Of a DNA stretch of 29,305 nucleotides, positions 17,467 through 26,257 are shown piece after piece. The notes under the pieces are model-generated. The model was not told the origin of the DNA, ran no database searches, and saw only the letters and a list, made by a program, of their open reading frames with translations. The position numbers were made by a program, and so were the translations under genes. How positions within the stretch are numbered: the first letter of the stretch is position 1; each line of letters starts with the position of its first letter. Source of the stretch: Flavobacterium psychrophilum (GTDB taxonomy: Bacteria > Bacteroidota > Bacteroidia > Flavobacteriales > Flavobacteriaceae); the NCBI GenBank assembly GCA_945866505.1, contig CAMBHH010000012.1, positions 1 through 29,305 on the forward strand, in the 5' to 3' direction.

Positions 17467-18470
17467 TTCACTTCTTTATTTTTCCAATAATCAAAATAAT
17501 TTTTACCGTCAGTTTTTAGCCAATTCAAGGTCTGTTCTACATTTTTCTCTAAACTAACTTCAGCCTGTCCAAAAATTTCGATGGTAGGTTCTGTAGGTGC
17601 AGGATAATCTTCAACCATATTTTGAAATCTTTTGGTATACAAAGGAAATGGAATTCCTAATTTTCTAAGAACATCTCCTCCCTTGGCTACCAAACTAAAA
17701 ACAAAAGTTGGCAAACGTTTCACTTTTTTGCCATTCAATTGCAACGAAAATTCGTTTATCCATGAATATGAATCCATTGAAAAATCTCCAATATAAAATG
17801 TTTTCTTATTAATTAATTTTTCATCAGCGATAAGCATTTGAAACACCTGATGCACAATGTTTTTTACATAACCATAGGTCCTAATAACAGGATGGCTAAC
17901 AGGATGAAAATATATTCCTCTATCTATTATTTTCCATAACTCGAGAGGATATCTCATGTGCCAAGGGCCCCAAATATTAGTAGGTCGAACGATTGTCCAT
18001 ATGCATTGAAGTTCTGATGAATGTAAATATTGTTCTGTCAAAACTTTGCTTTGCCCATAGATAGTATGGGGTTTGAAATCCTTATTATCCAATGGTACTG
18101 AAGATTCATCGGACTTAAAAACATATTGAGTAGAGGCAACAATTAGTCGTTCTATCTTATCATATTTTTTTATAGCATTTAATATATGCTGAGTGCCTTC
18201 ATGATTTTCAATATAATCGTCTAAATTATCACTCAAAGTATCGGTGCGGGCAGCAAAATGAATAACAGTATCTACTTTATATTTTGCAAGAATCTCACCA
18301 AAATGTGATTCATCCATAATATTACCTTGCACCCAATATTTTTCCTGATTGGGTTTTGTTGGTTTATTTTTATCATAATTTATTATCGATTGAAAACCTT
18401 TTTCTTCCAAAAGCTCAATCATATTTGTGCCTATAAAACCAGAACCCCCTGTAATTAGTATTATTTTCAT
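17463..18470 (-). CDS. NAD-dependent epimerase/dehydratase (extended SDR)
   Basis: Cytoplasmic nucleotide-sugar modifying enzyme or reductase, 335 residues. It has the NAD loop TGGSGFIG (7-14), HFAARTD (71-77) and VASTQYVF with the Ser/Thr pair at 113-114. The catalytic Tyr138-x-x-x-Lys142 is in IYGQSK, and RPTNIWGP (162-169) is present. It lacks the strong signatures of RfbB, GalE, Gmd or WbpP, so the substrate cannot be named. The C-terminal half (from about 200) is only loosely SDR-like and ends in a basic stretch. Its ATG overlaps the stop of the upstream GT4 gene by four bases (18467-18470), indicating translational coupling. A reasonable inference is that it makes the specific donor used by that transferase. 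Confidence 0.82.
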   Translation of the reverse strand: MKIILITGGSGFIGTNMIELLEEKGFQSIINYDKNKPTKPNQEKYWVQGNIMDESHFGEILAKYKVDTVIHFAARTDTLSDNLDDYIENHEGTQHILNAIKKYDKIERLIVASTQYVFKSDESSVPLDNKDFKPHTIYGQSKVLTEQYLHSSELQCIWTIVRPTNIWGPWHMRYPLELWKIIDRGIYFHPVSHPVIRTYGYVKNIVHQVFQMLIADEKLINKKTFYIGDFSMDSYSWINEFSLQLNGKKVKRLPTFVFSLVAKGGDVLRKLGIPFPLYTKRFQNMVEDYPAPTEPTIEIFGQAEVSLEKNVEQTLNWLKTDGKNYFDYWKNKEVK

Positions 18471-19570
18471 TTCAAATTTTTAAAAAATTTTAATATATTT
18501 TGTTCAAATAAATGATCTGAATAGTGCGATTCGTAATCGGCACGAGCATTCTTAGATAATTCTGAATGTAATTCTCTATTATTTGCAATTTTTAAAATTG
18601 ATGCAACCATTCCATCTGTATCGTGAACCTCGTGAATAAAACCATTGTACCCGTCGCGTATCTGATCAATAACTCCTCTCCACTTTGTTGATATTACCGG
18701 CAATCCAGAAGAAAAAGCTTCTAAATTGACAGTAGGGAAATTTTCGTGTTCAAAAAAAGTGGGGAATAAGAACAGGTCGGACTCACAAAATATTGCATTT
18801 TTATCTTTTCCAATTTTAACTCCTTCGAAATTTAAAATTCCTTTACTTATTCCATTTTGAATTACATTGTCCTCTTTTTCGGAAAAAATTTTACCAACAA
18901 TTCTACCGATAATTCTCTTGTCTAACTGATTAGCCTTTTCAATAACATTTACGAAATCTATAATTCCTTTTGTTTCGCGACAAATCCCCACAAACAATAC
19001 TTGAAAATTGTTGTTACTTTTTATATAATTCACATCAGCTGATAATTTCAAATCATCAACACCATAAGGAATAATTACAATTTCTTTACTATTAATAAAT
19101 AAGGGATCTTTTACACCTTCTTTACTCATACAAATAGAATAATTGGGTTCAAAAAAGACAAATCTGAATAACTTTTGAAAACAAAAATTCAATCTAGGAT
19201 AAATGTCAGAAATACCACCAGCGTGAAAATGAAATACTGTTTTAAAACGAAACAATCGTATTAAGAAAAGCACAATGATATCTCTGTAAATTGGCGCTTT
19301 CTCATTTCCTGAAGGTGGATAATAAACATAATCAGGTCTGTAAAACAAAAGATTTTTTATTACAGAAAGTACTAGCAGTAATAATTTCCATAGCTTAAGG
19401 TAACTAAACTTACCAGTTTCATTCATTTCTTCACTAAAATTCATCCGGATTAGTGAAAAATCGAACCCATTGTTTTCTAAAATAGTAACAATTTTACCAA
19501 TATGGATTATTTGTCCACCATAAGGAGGTGGAGTTTGACCAATTACAGTTATTTTTAATTTCTTTTCCAT
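18467..19570 (-). CDS. Glycosyltransferase, GT4 family (GT-B fold)
   Basis: Retaining transferase acting on the lipid-linked repeat unit at the cytoplasmic face. The 367 residues begin with an acceptor domain containing the glycine-rich PPPYGGQ loop (14-20). A hydrophobic helix about 60-76 and another near 98-106 suggest membrane contact. HFHAGG lies near 114-119, and the C-terminal domain begins about residue 189 with VLFVGICRETKG (191-202). The E-x7-E motif is Glu276...Glu284 in ENFPTVNLE, followed by SGLPVIS. The donor is not predictable. The gene is translationally coupled to the following epimerase and follows the GT2 gene after 230 bp that shows nothing recognisable. Confidence 0.9.
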   Translation of the reverse strand: MEKKLKITVIGQTPPPYGGQIIHIGKIVTILENNGFDFSLIRMNFSEEMNETGKFSYLKLWKLLLLVLSVIKNLLFYRPDYVYYPPSGNEKAPIYRDIIVLFLIRLFRFKTVFHFHAGGISDIYPRLNFCFQKLFRFVFFEPNYSICMSKEGVKDPLFINSKEIVIIPYGVDDLKLSADVNYIKSNNNFQVLFVGICRETKGIIDFVNVIEKANQLDKRIIGRIVGKIFSEKEDNVIQNGISKGILNFEGVKIGKDKNAIFCESDLFLFPTFFEHENFPTVNLEAFSSGLPVISTKWRGVIDQIRDGYNGFIHEVHDTDGMVASILKIANNRELHSELSKNARADYESHYSDHLFEQNILKFFKNLK

Positions 19571-19800
19571 TCCAAATTAATACTATTTGTGGGGGGTATT
19601 TAGTTATTGAGTAACATTTTGAGCCAATTATAATTTTCTTATATAAAATCTATTTCGCGAACTATAAAAGTTTAATTTAAACTATTATATTAAACATTTT
19701 CATTATCAATTGCTCAACAAAATAGAAAAAATTGTTCTATTTTAAGTTACAATAATTATGTAAGAATGCATTTATTTTTAAAAGGTTACCTTGTCAGGAA

Positions 19801-20571
19801 TCAAGAAATGTATCTTACACCAAGTACATTTCGTAAAAAGGAACGTACAAACTTCAGAATTATAAAAATAAAAACTTGATGGTATTTTAAACCTGCATTT
19901 AATCTAGCCTTTGATCCTTCTTTTATTTCAGAAATTAAACTTTGCTGAGCACTTATTCCGTCTAATCTATAGTTTACATACGTTAAAGGAACATAACAAA
20001 AGAAATCTTCATTTTTTAAAAATACTTTTAGAACAAACTCATAATCAGCAATTGATTTTAACTCAATATTATATTTAGCAACTTTATAAATATCTCTGTG
20101 AATAAACATCGAAGGATGATTGAAGGTCATTGAAAAATACTTAAACTTAAACTTTGATTTATTAAATCTGTACTTTCTCTTATTCCCATCATTATCAATA
20201 TCAAACCTATCACCATGAAATATGCGTTTATCAGGATTATTTAAATAGGTGTCAACAATTGTTTTTACGGCATCTAGTTCGTACCAATCATCACTGTTAA
20301 TCATTCCTATAAGTTCACCTTTTGCCAATGCAATACCTTTATTCATGGCATCATAAAGACCTTTATCCGGTTCACTAGTCCAATGAGATATATCTTTCTC
20401 ATATTCTTTGATAATCTCAATTGTTCCATCTGTTGAACCTCCATCAATTATGATATATTCAATGTTTTTATATGATTGATTTATTACGCTTTGAATCGTT
20501 TGTTCAAGCGTTTTAGAACCATTGTAAACAACAGTAATAATACTTATTAGGGGAAATTGTTTAGAATACAT
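19801..20571 (-). CDS. Glycosyltransferase, GT2 family (GT-A fold)
   Basis: Inverting transferase of the WcaA/WbbD-like group, 256 residues. The nucleotide-binding fold opens with ISIITVVYNGSKTL (9-22), QSVINQSYKNIEYIIIDGG (27-45) and STDGT. NSDDWYELD (92-100) carries the metal-binding Asp pair (94-95). HPSMFIHRDIY and ADYEFVLKVF further on fit the acceptor and catalytic-base region of this group. A basic, hydrophobic C-terminus (about 230-250) probably touches the membrane. It is flanked by 461 bp upstream and 230 bp downstream, so it may have its own promoter, though none is convincing. It most likely adds one residue of the repeat unit; donor unknown. Confidence 0.9.
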   Translation of the reverse strand: MYSKQFPLISIITVVYNGSKTLEQTIQSVINQSYKNIEYIIIDGGSTDGTIEIIKEYEKDISHWTSEPDKGLYDAMNKGIALAKGELIGMINSDDWYELDAVKTIVDTYLNNPDKRIFHGDRFDIDNDGNKRKYRFNKSKFKFKYFSMTFNHPSMFIHRDIYKVAKYNIELKSIADYEFVLKVFLKNEDFFCYVPLTYVNYRLDGISAQQSLISEIKEGSKARLNAGLKYHQVFIFIILKFVRSFLRNVLGVRYIS

Positions 20572-21032
20572 ACTTACTAGTTAAACCAGATTATAACTGC
20601 ACTTTACTTAGTTTTTTTGTTGATAAGTTAGCAACGATTTACGTCTTAGTTGATTGTACTTTTTAACGGCTAAGTTTGTGCAATATTTCGTTAAATTTAT
20701 TCAAAATTAAGGCGATTATTTAAAAAAAAACAAGAAAATTAAAAAATAATCTCACCTAAAAACTATAGACTAAAATTTAAAATGTTATATAAAAATCATA
20801 ATAATCTTTGCCACTCTTTCAAATAATTAATTAAAAATAGTGTGCGTTTGATTTGACTTGCTTACCATCGATTTCATCCTCAATTTATCCTGATCATAAT
20901 AAAGGTTTATTAATGAAATAAAAGAATATTTTGCCTTTTACACTTTAAAAAAATGTAATAAAGACTAGGTCTTTGAGTTTTTTATTAATTCGACTCAAAA
21001 AAGAAGCCGAAAAATGAATGTTTTTATGGCAA
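20572..21032. other. Spacer between a GT4 and the GT2 gene
   Basis: 461 bp, AT-rich. Near its right end is a terminator-like hairpin (20947-20974). A minus-strand frame of 36 codons (20827-20937, containing LYYDQDKLRMK) is open, and its hydrophilic composition looks protein-like. It could be the C-terminal remnant of a lost gene, but I cannot name a family. The rest shows nothing. Confidence 0.4.
20947..20974 (-). terminator. Weak terminator candidate after the GT4 gene at 21033
   Basis: Minus strand AAAGAC-CTA-GTCTTT (20974-20960), a 6-bp stem with a 3-base loop, then six bases and a run of seven T. The stem is weak and the T-run is displaced, so confidence is low. Confidence 0.3.
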
Positions 21033-22118
21033 TTATACTAAACCTTTATAAACCCCTGCTGTAAGCATTGCTGATTCAGACCAATTAAATAATTTAAGTC
21101 TTTCATTTCCTTTTTCGATTAAGGCTGCTCTTAAATTTGAATCCGTAACTGTTCTTTCAATAGCATTAGCCATTTCATCAGTATTTTGGGGGTCAAAATA
21201 GAGTGCAGCATCTCCAGCGATTTCTGGCAAACAACTTGCACTACTCAAAACAACGGGACAGGAAGCTGCGAAAGCTTCTAAAATAGGTATCCCAAAACCT
21301 TCATAAAATGATGGGAAGATAAAAGCTATTGCATTTGCATATAAAGAAAATAATTCTTGATCTGAAGCATACTGATGGATTACCTTGTCAGCAATTTTTT
21401 TTTCTTTAAAATGTTCTAATTCCGCTATTGTAAATGGTGAACCGGTACATATCAATCTTATATTATATTTGATTAGTATGCTACTAATTGCATTAATTAA
21501 CGCAAAAAAGTTTTTATACTCAGCTCTGCCGCCAGTAAAAAGCAAATACCTTTCCAAGGAAGGTACTACATTTATTCTGTCGGAAGATAAGGAATTACCG
21601 TGATAAATGACGGATATATTATCCGGATTGAGTTTATCAAAAAAATATAATAATTCTCTTTTTGTAAATTCAGAAATAGCAATAATGTGATCTGCCTTAT
21701 AAATTAGCTGATTTTTAAATTCGCGGGCTGGGTCATTTTTTAAAAAAGCTGGAAATTTCTCATGAGCCATATCATGAACGGTTAATACAAAAGGTTTTTT
21801 ATTTACTTTCAAAAAATAGGGATCATAATACGTTGGATGAAAAACATCGTAGTTGCCTTTTGAACATTTAAGAACTGAATCGATTTTATTTGGAAAATTA
21901 ATTGCGGTTTTCTTTCCTCTAAACTCTGTTCCAGAAAAAAAACTTTTATACAATCCTTTGAAATTTTCTTGCAAATAAATATTATTTGAATACAATCCCG
22001 AATTTTCATAAATAATATCTTGAGGTAAATTCTTCATTAATTCACAAAAATACCTTGATATTCCTCCAAATTTTTGTAAAGAAAAAGTTTGATGATCAAA
22101 AAGAACTTTTAGACTCAT
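21033..22118 (-). CDS. Glycosyltransferase, GT4 family (mannosyltransferase-like)
   Basis: Retaining GT-B enzyme, 361 residues. The N-terminal domain has the FGGISRYF loop (17-24), FHPTYYDP (93-100) and TVHDMAHEKFP (113-123). These features are common in Bacteroidota transferases related to mannosyltransferases. The C-terminal domain opens with YLLFTGGRAEYKNF (191-204), giving the donor-phosphate Arg198 and Lys202. The E-x7-E pair is Glu273 and Glu281 in EGFGIPILE. SSASCLPEIAGDAALYFDP is the usual closing motif. The start lies 38 bp downstream of an eight-copy TATTCTT microsatellite, which sits between this gene and the wbsX stop codon. The donor sugar is inferred only loosely; GDP-mannose would fit with gmd nearby. 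Confidence 0.9.
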   Translation of the reverse strand: MSLKVLFDHQTFSLQKFGGISRYFCELMKNLPQDIIYENSGLYSNNIYLQENFKGLYKSFFSGTEFRGKKTAINFPNKIDSVLKCSKGNYDVFHPTYYDPYFLKVNKKPFVLTVHDMAHEKFPAFLKNDPAREFKNQLIYKADHIIAISEFTKRELLYFFDKLNPDNISVIYHGNSLSSDRINVVPSLERYLLFTGGRAEYKNFFALINAISSILIKYNIRLICTGSPFTIAELEHFKEKKIADKVIHQYASDQELFSLYANAIAFIFPSFYEGFGIPILEAFAASCPVVLSSASCLPEIAGDAALYFDPQNTDEMANAIERTVTDSNLRAALIEKGNERLKLFNWSESAMLTAGVYKGLV

Positions 22119-22156
22119 TTTTGTTTTTTAATTTTAATAGTATTATAAAAGCAAAA

Positions 22157-22216
22157 TATTCTTTATTCTTTATTCTTTATTCTTTATTCTTTATTCTTTA
22201 TTCTTTATTCTTTATT
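22157..22216. repeat. Heptanucleotide microsatellite (TATTCTT) x 8.6
   Basis: Eight perfect tandem copies of TATTCTT (22157-22212) plus TATT. The right end forms the last three codons and stop of wbsX (Asn-Lys-Glu-TAA). The left end abuts GCAAAATA, whose complement TATTTTGC resembles a -7 box, 33-40 bp before the next start codon. Every reading frame of the repeat meets a TAA within a few codons. Confidence 0.95.
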
Positions 22217-23329
22217 AAAAATCATTTCCTTTAAAGCATGTATATAACCTTTCCCAAATTTAAGATCTGGCTCCATATAATTACCTTCAGCCCATTCATT
22301 CCAGGATTTTAAAAAAATAATTTTTCTCTCATTGGGTTTGTCTTTAATACAATCCAATGCGTCTGCAACATGTTTCTTAAATAATTCAGGTGTCGAATTG
22401 TGTACAATCCAAGCATTATTGCCACTACGAGGGCTATGATCCCAGTTAGGCAGTACCGTTGGAATAACATTTTCTATTGAATCTTCTTTCTTATTTATAA
22501 AAAGATCAATTGCCTTTTTATATTCGACAATTCTTAATTTTTTTAAGCTTAATGATTCTTTTATTAGGGAATCAATCTTGTCTATCACCTTAAACATTAA
22601 AGAATTAGTTTTTCGATAATATTCGTGCACCCTTTTTAATGAATAAACTTCAATAGCATCAAAACCTAAACCCATTAAATTTTCATATTCTTCAAAAGTA
22701 TCAGCATGTGCAACAAAATAAAATCCTTCTTCGATCCCATTTAGTTTAGCCAATTGATTCCACTGTGCAATAAATAAATTCACATCCTTAAATTTTTGAG
22801 GCTTGTATATAAAAAATATAGGGCGATTATCTACTCTTATATAACGACTATCAGTAAAAGAGTTCAATAAGGAATAGAAATGAAGTTCATTATCTTTTGC
22901 ACCAAGATATTTTTGTTCAATTAATAATTTATTTAACTTAGTATCATTGGCATTCCATAATTTATTCTCCCACGATTCGTTGGCCCAACCCAAACAGAAG
23001 GGAAAGTCAGGATTACCAGTTTCTACAACTTCGTTAAATGGTCTTTCCAAAAGTCTTTTCCCATCTCCAAACCAATAATGCCAGTACATAAACCCTTCAA
23101 TCCCCGCTTCCTTAGCCATTTCAGCTTGAGATATACGTACTTCGGGCAATCGCAAGTCATAGTATCCTAAATCTGCAGGAACTCGCGGTTGATAATGCCC
23201 TTTGAATAAAGCTTTTGCTTTACCAACGTTTGTCCATTCAGTAAACCCCTTTCCCCACCATTCATCATTTTCTGAAACGGGATGAAATTGAGGTAAATAC
23301 ATCGCTATGACTCTTGCTTTCTTTTTCAT
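22205..23329 (-). CDS. wbsX: WbsX-type protein (GH99-like, putative polysaccharide-processing or transferase enzyme)
   Basis: Member of the WbsX family found in O-antigen and capsule loci; it shares its fold and motifs with GH99 endo-alpha-mannosidases. The 374 residues start with YLPQFHPVSENDEWWGKGFT (11-30), then WTNV and PRVPADLGYYDLR (48-60). FMYWHYWF (80-87), CLGWANESW (112-120) and the C-terminal SWNEWAEGNYMEPD (342-355) follow. In GH99 the two catalytic acids sit in an N-E-W-x-E-G motif; here these are Glu345 and Glu348, so the active site looks intact. No signal peptide is present, so it should act in the cytoplasm. The last three codons and stop are formed by the heptamer microsatellite. 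Whether it is a transferase or trims the glycan is not settled by sequence. Confidence 0.88.
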   Translation of the reverse strand: MKKKARVIAMYLPQFHPVSENDEWWGKGFTEWTNVGKAKALFKGHYQPRVPADLGYYDLRLPEVRISQAEMAKEAGIEGFMYWHYWFGDGKRLLERPFNEVVETGNPDFPFCLGWANESWENKLWNANDTKLNKLLIEQKYLGAKDNELHFYSLLNSFTDSRYIRVDNRPIFFIYKPQKFKDVNLFIAQWNQLAKLNGIEEGFYFVAHADTFEEYENLMGLGFDAIEVYSLKRVHEYYRKTNSLMFKVIDKIDSLIKESLSLKKLRIVEYKKAIDLFINKKEDSIENVIPTVLPNWDHSPRSGNNAWIVHNSTPELFKKHVADALDCIKDKPNERKIIFLKSWNEWAEGNYMEPDLKFGKGYIHALKEMIFNKE

Positions 23330-23402
23330 GTTAGTTTAAATTTTTATAAATTTTAAAATGTATCATTAGATTGAATATTAATAAAAAAAACTATCAAATA
23401 TT

Positions 23403-24563
23403 TTAATCTTTAATACCTAATATTTCTTTATAATACTCATAAACACGGACCGCATTTTGTTCAACAGAATAAAGGGCAATTGCTCTTTCTTGTGCTCTTT
23501 TAATAGTCAGATAATAACTTTCAATTCCATTTGAAACTACCGTTTCCATTATTAATGCTAACTCCTCATATCCAGAATAAAGTAGACCCAATTCTTCATC
23601 CTTTAAAATTTCTTGAGTACCACCAGAATCATTACCTATAACTAAACAACCATTGAACATCGCTTCAACAGTAATTCTACCAAAAGCCTCATTTAAAGAA
23701 GGTACAATAAGTGCTGTAGCATTTGACATTAAATCAAAAACATCATCTCGATTACCTAGGAAGTGAACTCTCTTTTTTGACTGATGACACTCGCATATCT
23801 TGGTCAAGACTTCTTTAAAATTTTCCTCATATTCCCCTGCAAGATATAGGTCATAATCGGAATTAATTTTACTAAAATTAATAAAAGCTTGTATTAAAAT
23901 TTTTACTCCTTTTTCTTCTGTTAATCTTCCAACATATAAAAAATATTTTTCTTTACGAGGCTTAAACTGAATATCAGAAACCTTCAGAACACCATTATAA
24001 ATCATTTTTGAATCTCCATTTAAAGAAAAATGATTGTAAATTTCATTACTAATAGCTATGCAATGATTTATAGGGCTATTTATCATTTTAATAAAATCTC
24101 TCTTAGAATACAAAGTTCTAAGTTTAAAATCTAAATCCTGATACTCTCTTAGGTGCCAAACATGAGGTATATTATTTTTTTTAGCAGATTTAAATCCTAA
24201 TAAAATAGGTCCAACATTGGAATGTATTAGGTCTATTTTACTTGCTTTTGCCATAACCGATATTTTATGTACTAATTTAAAATCAATATAAAACGAAATA
24301 AATAGCCGAGGGACAAAGCGCACGAAATCTCTAAAAGTATTTAATAATGGATATAGTGGCATTTTAAAATTCAATACTAAAAAAGGGATTCCCCGCTGAG
24401 CAAATTCATCACAAATACTCATGTTTATTTGTTTTGGAAGAAAAATAAACGGTTGAACATTTCTTGACATTAAACCATCTAACATATTTAACATAGATTT
24501 GTTAGAACCCTCATACATTGAAGAAGAATGCATTATATATATAACTTTAATAGGATTTTTCAT
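23403..24563 (-). CDS. Glycosyltransferase, GT4 family
   Basis: Retaining GT-B transferase, 386 residues from the ATG at 24563. The frame extends ten codons further to a TTG, but MKNPIKVIYIMHSS begins directly with the first strand of the fold, so the ATG is preferred. The loop SSMYEGSNKSMLNM (about 14-27) replaces the usual Gly-Gly loop. SNVGP and VWHLREY are acceptor-side motifs. The donor domain begins with YFLYVGRLTEEKG (207-219). The E-x7-E pair is Glu292 and Glu300 in EAFGRITVE, then DSGGTQEIL. wbsX follows after 73 bp, which suggests one transcript. Upstream are 439 bp with a possible gene remnant. Donor and acceptor are unknown. Confidence 0.9.
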   Translation of the reverse strand: MKNPIKVIYIMHSSSMYEGSNKSMLNMLDGLMSRNVQPFIFLPKQINMSICDEFAQRGIPFLVLNFKMPLYPLLNTFRDFVRFVPRLFISFYIDFKLVHKISVMAKASKIDLIHSNVGPILLGFKSAKKNNIPHVWHLREYQDLDFKLRTLYSKRDFIKMINSPINHCIAISNEIYNHFSLNGDSKMIYNGVLKVSDIQFKPRKEKYFLYVGRLTEEKGVKILIQAFINFSKINSDYDLYLAGEYEENFKEVLTKICECHQSKKRVHFLGNRDDVFDLMSNATALIVPSLNEAFGRITVEAMFNGCLVIGNDSGGTQEILKDEELGLLYSGYEELALIMETVVSNGIESYYLTIKRAQERAIALYSVEQNAVRVYEYYKEILGIKD

Positions 24564-25002
24564 TATTCTAAATAATAACAGATGTTGAAACAAGCAAAAT
24601 CAGAAATCATAATCACAAAAGAGTATGCATTTTGTATAAAGAAAAAAACCTACGAGCATACTTGAACGTACTGCATAAAAATATAAATCATTAAATATAA
24701 TACCTATTAACTAAAATATAGCTTAAAAACTTCATACTCGGTATTTGGTCTTAAATTAATATTATTATATTTATCTACCAATCTTGCGAACCAATCAGAA
24801 GCGAATTTAATCAAGATTCATATCTTTTAAAAATCTGTTTTTACCGAAAAATTCCATGTTTAATTATAAAATATAAGCAAAGCAAAATAAACATTGACAA
24901 TATTCTCACCGCGATTATATGATTTAATATAAAGATTTGCATGTGACATAAATGAAATTCATTTTAAAAAATAAGAAGCCACCGCTTTAGAAATAAATTA
25001 AT
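24564..25002. other. Spacer between the wzy-like gene and a GT4 gene
   Basis: 439 bp. The left part holds the protein-like remnant at 24707-24857. On its upstream side a minus-strand frame reads a short hydrophobic peptide (24858-24955, FILLCLYFII) that could be a membrane segment of the same lost gene or chance. No terminator or promoter stands out. Confidence 0.4.
24707..24857 (-). pseudogene. Possible C-terminal remnant of an unrecognised gene
   Basis: Starting at an ATG (24857) the minus strand reads MEFFGKNRFLKDMNLD and stops. In a neighbouring frame (24817-24707) it reads on with KFASDWFARLVDKY and ends KLYFS before TAA. The balanced use of Trp, Arg, Asp and Asn is unlike the AT-rich noise around it, and the two pieces join with a single frameshift near 24810-24817. 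I do not recognise the family. It may be a decayed transferase or modifying enzyme of the locus. Confidence 0.3.
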
Positions 25003-26172
25003 TTACAATATCTCTTTCTCTTTACTCCTAAAAAAATAACTTGAAGCTATAAAAAAGGACAAGGCGGGGACTTGTGTCGCAAGTGAATTATTGGAGGATG
25101 CAATCAGAATAAAAACTGCGAATATATATAATTTATCTTTCAACTGATATGATTTTAAACTAATACTGGTTAATTGAAAAATAAGTAATATGTAATAAAG
25201 AGTTATTAATATTCCTAGATCAAAAACCATGATCAAAATCCAATTCTCTACATGGACAAGTGACAACTTATTTTGCAAATCTAAAATACCGTCGCCTTTG
25301 CGAAATAAAAACATCTCAAAATCTACGTAATCTATAATCTCAATAATATCAATTCGTGCTGCAACACTATCATCTTCAGCATAATTATCCTCACCCAATA
25401 CTCTATCACCTATACCAAAATTAATTATCAAATAGGCAACAATTCCACCTCCAATAACTATAGAAATTAATTTTTTTAAACTAATTTTTTGTAAAAAAAA
25501 ATAAAACACAAAGAAAACTAGTGATATCACAGACGCAAATCGCGCATTAAAACACAATAACGATAAAAAAGAAACTAATATTAGTAGGACTTTTTTGGTG
25601 TTCTTTAGTCTAGATACAACAATAAACGAAAGAACTATTGATACACATAAAGCGTTCGATAGAGGATTACCTAATAAAGAATTACTACGAAAATAATCGC
25701 CTTCATCAACAGTTCCATTAATATCATCAGGATTGTATAATGAATAAGGAAATAATAGAAAATTGCCAAATCTCTCCATAATTGCCAAAACAACTTCAAC
25801 AACGAATAATGCTAAAAATATTTTAGTGCAAATTTTAAAAGATTTTTCATTTGTTGACAATTCTTGCATAAAGAATCCAAAAAGGAGCGGCACGAATAGA
25901 TTCCCTAAAAACCGACCAACGATATATTGATCAAAGAATAGACGAACAAAAGAAAAAATCAAAAGAATTAAAACAGTGCTACGAAAATAAAATTTATTAG
26001 TCACGAACTTGTTATACGTGATAATTGCATATAACAACAAAAAATAGAATGTAGGATGAATAGTCCTATAAAGAGAATCATCCTCCCCATATTTACTCCA
26101 ACCTAGCCCTGCGCAAATTGATGGCCCAAAAAAAAGAGAACAAATAATAATTATTTCGAGAAAAAATTTCAT
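25003..26172 (-). CDS. wzy: O-antigen ligase/polymerase-like membrane protein, probable Wzy
   Basis: Probable polymerase that joins repeat units on the periplasmic side of the inner membrane. The 389 residues contain about ten to twelve hydrophobic segments. A larger hydrophilic loop at about 255-305 lies in the second half, where Wzy proteins have a periplasmic loop. FRSNSLLGNPLSNAL (161-175) matches the short motif before a helix that is common in Wzy/WaaL proteins, and FNARFAS (208-214) replaces the usual S-R-G/A motif. HVENWILIMVFDLG (307-320) fits the late-helix motif. Sequence conservation in this family is low, so the call rests on topology, these motifs and position beside Wzx and the transferases. 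Polymerase is preferred to ligase because no lipid A-core genes are here. Confidence 0.8.
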   Translation of the reverse strand: MKFFLEIIIICSLFFGPSICAGLGWSKYGEDDSLYRTIHPTFYFLLLYAIITYNKFVTNKFYFRSTVLILLIFSFVRLFFDQYIVGRFLGNLFVPLLFGFFMQELSTNEKSFKICTKIFLALFVVEVVLAIMERFGNFLLFPYSLYNPDDINGTVDEGDYFRSNSLLGNPLSNALCVSIVLSFIVVSRLKNTKKVLLILVSFLSLLCFNARFASVISLVFFVFYFFLQKISLKKLISIVIGGGIVAYLIINFGIGDRVLGEDNYAEDDSVAARIDIIEIIDYVDFEMFLFRKGDGILDLQNKLSLVHVENWILIMVFDLGILITLYYILLIFQLTSISLKSYQLKDKLYIFAVFILIASSNNSLATQVPALSFFIASSYFFRSKEKEIL

Positions 26173-26257
26173 TTAACTTAAATATACAATATCCATCATT
26201 TTTACTAACCCCTTTGAAAACAAATAGTATTATGGTCCATTATTTTAAAAACTATAA

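Noticed and set aside
24564..24593. Ten-codon extension of the GT4 at 23403
   Set aside because: The first codon is TTG, and the GT-B fold begins directly after the internal ATG at 24563.
25003..26172. Reading the polytopic protein as an O-antigen ligase (WaaL)
   Set aside because: No lipid A-core genes are nearby, and its position next to Wzx and the transferases favours Wzy, although sequence alone cannot exclude a ligase.
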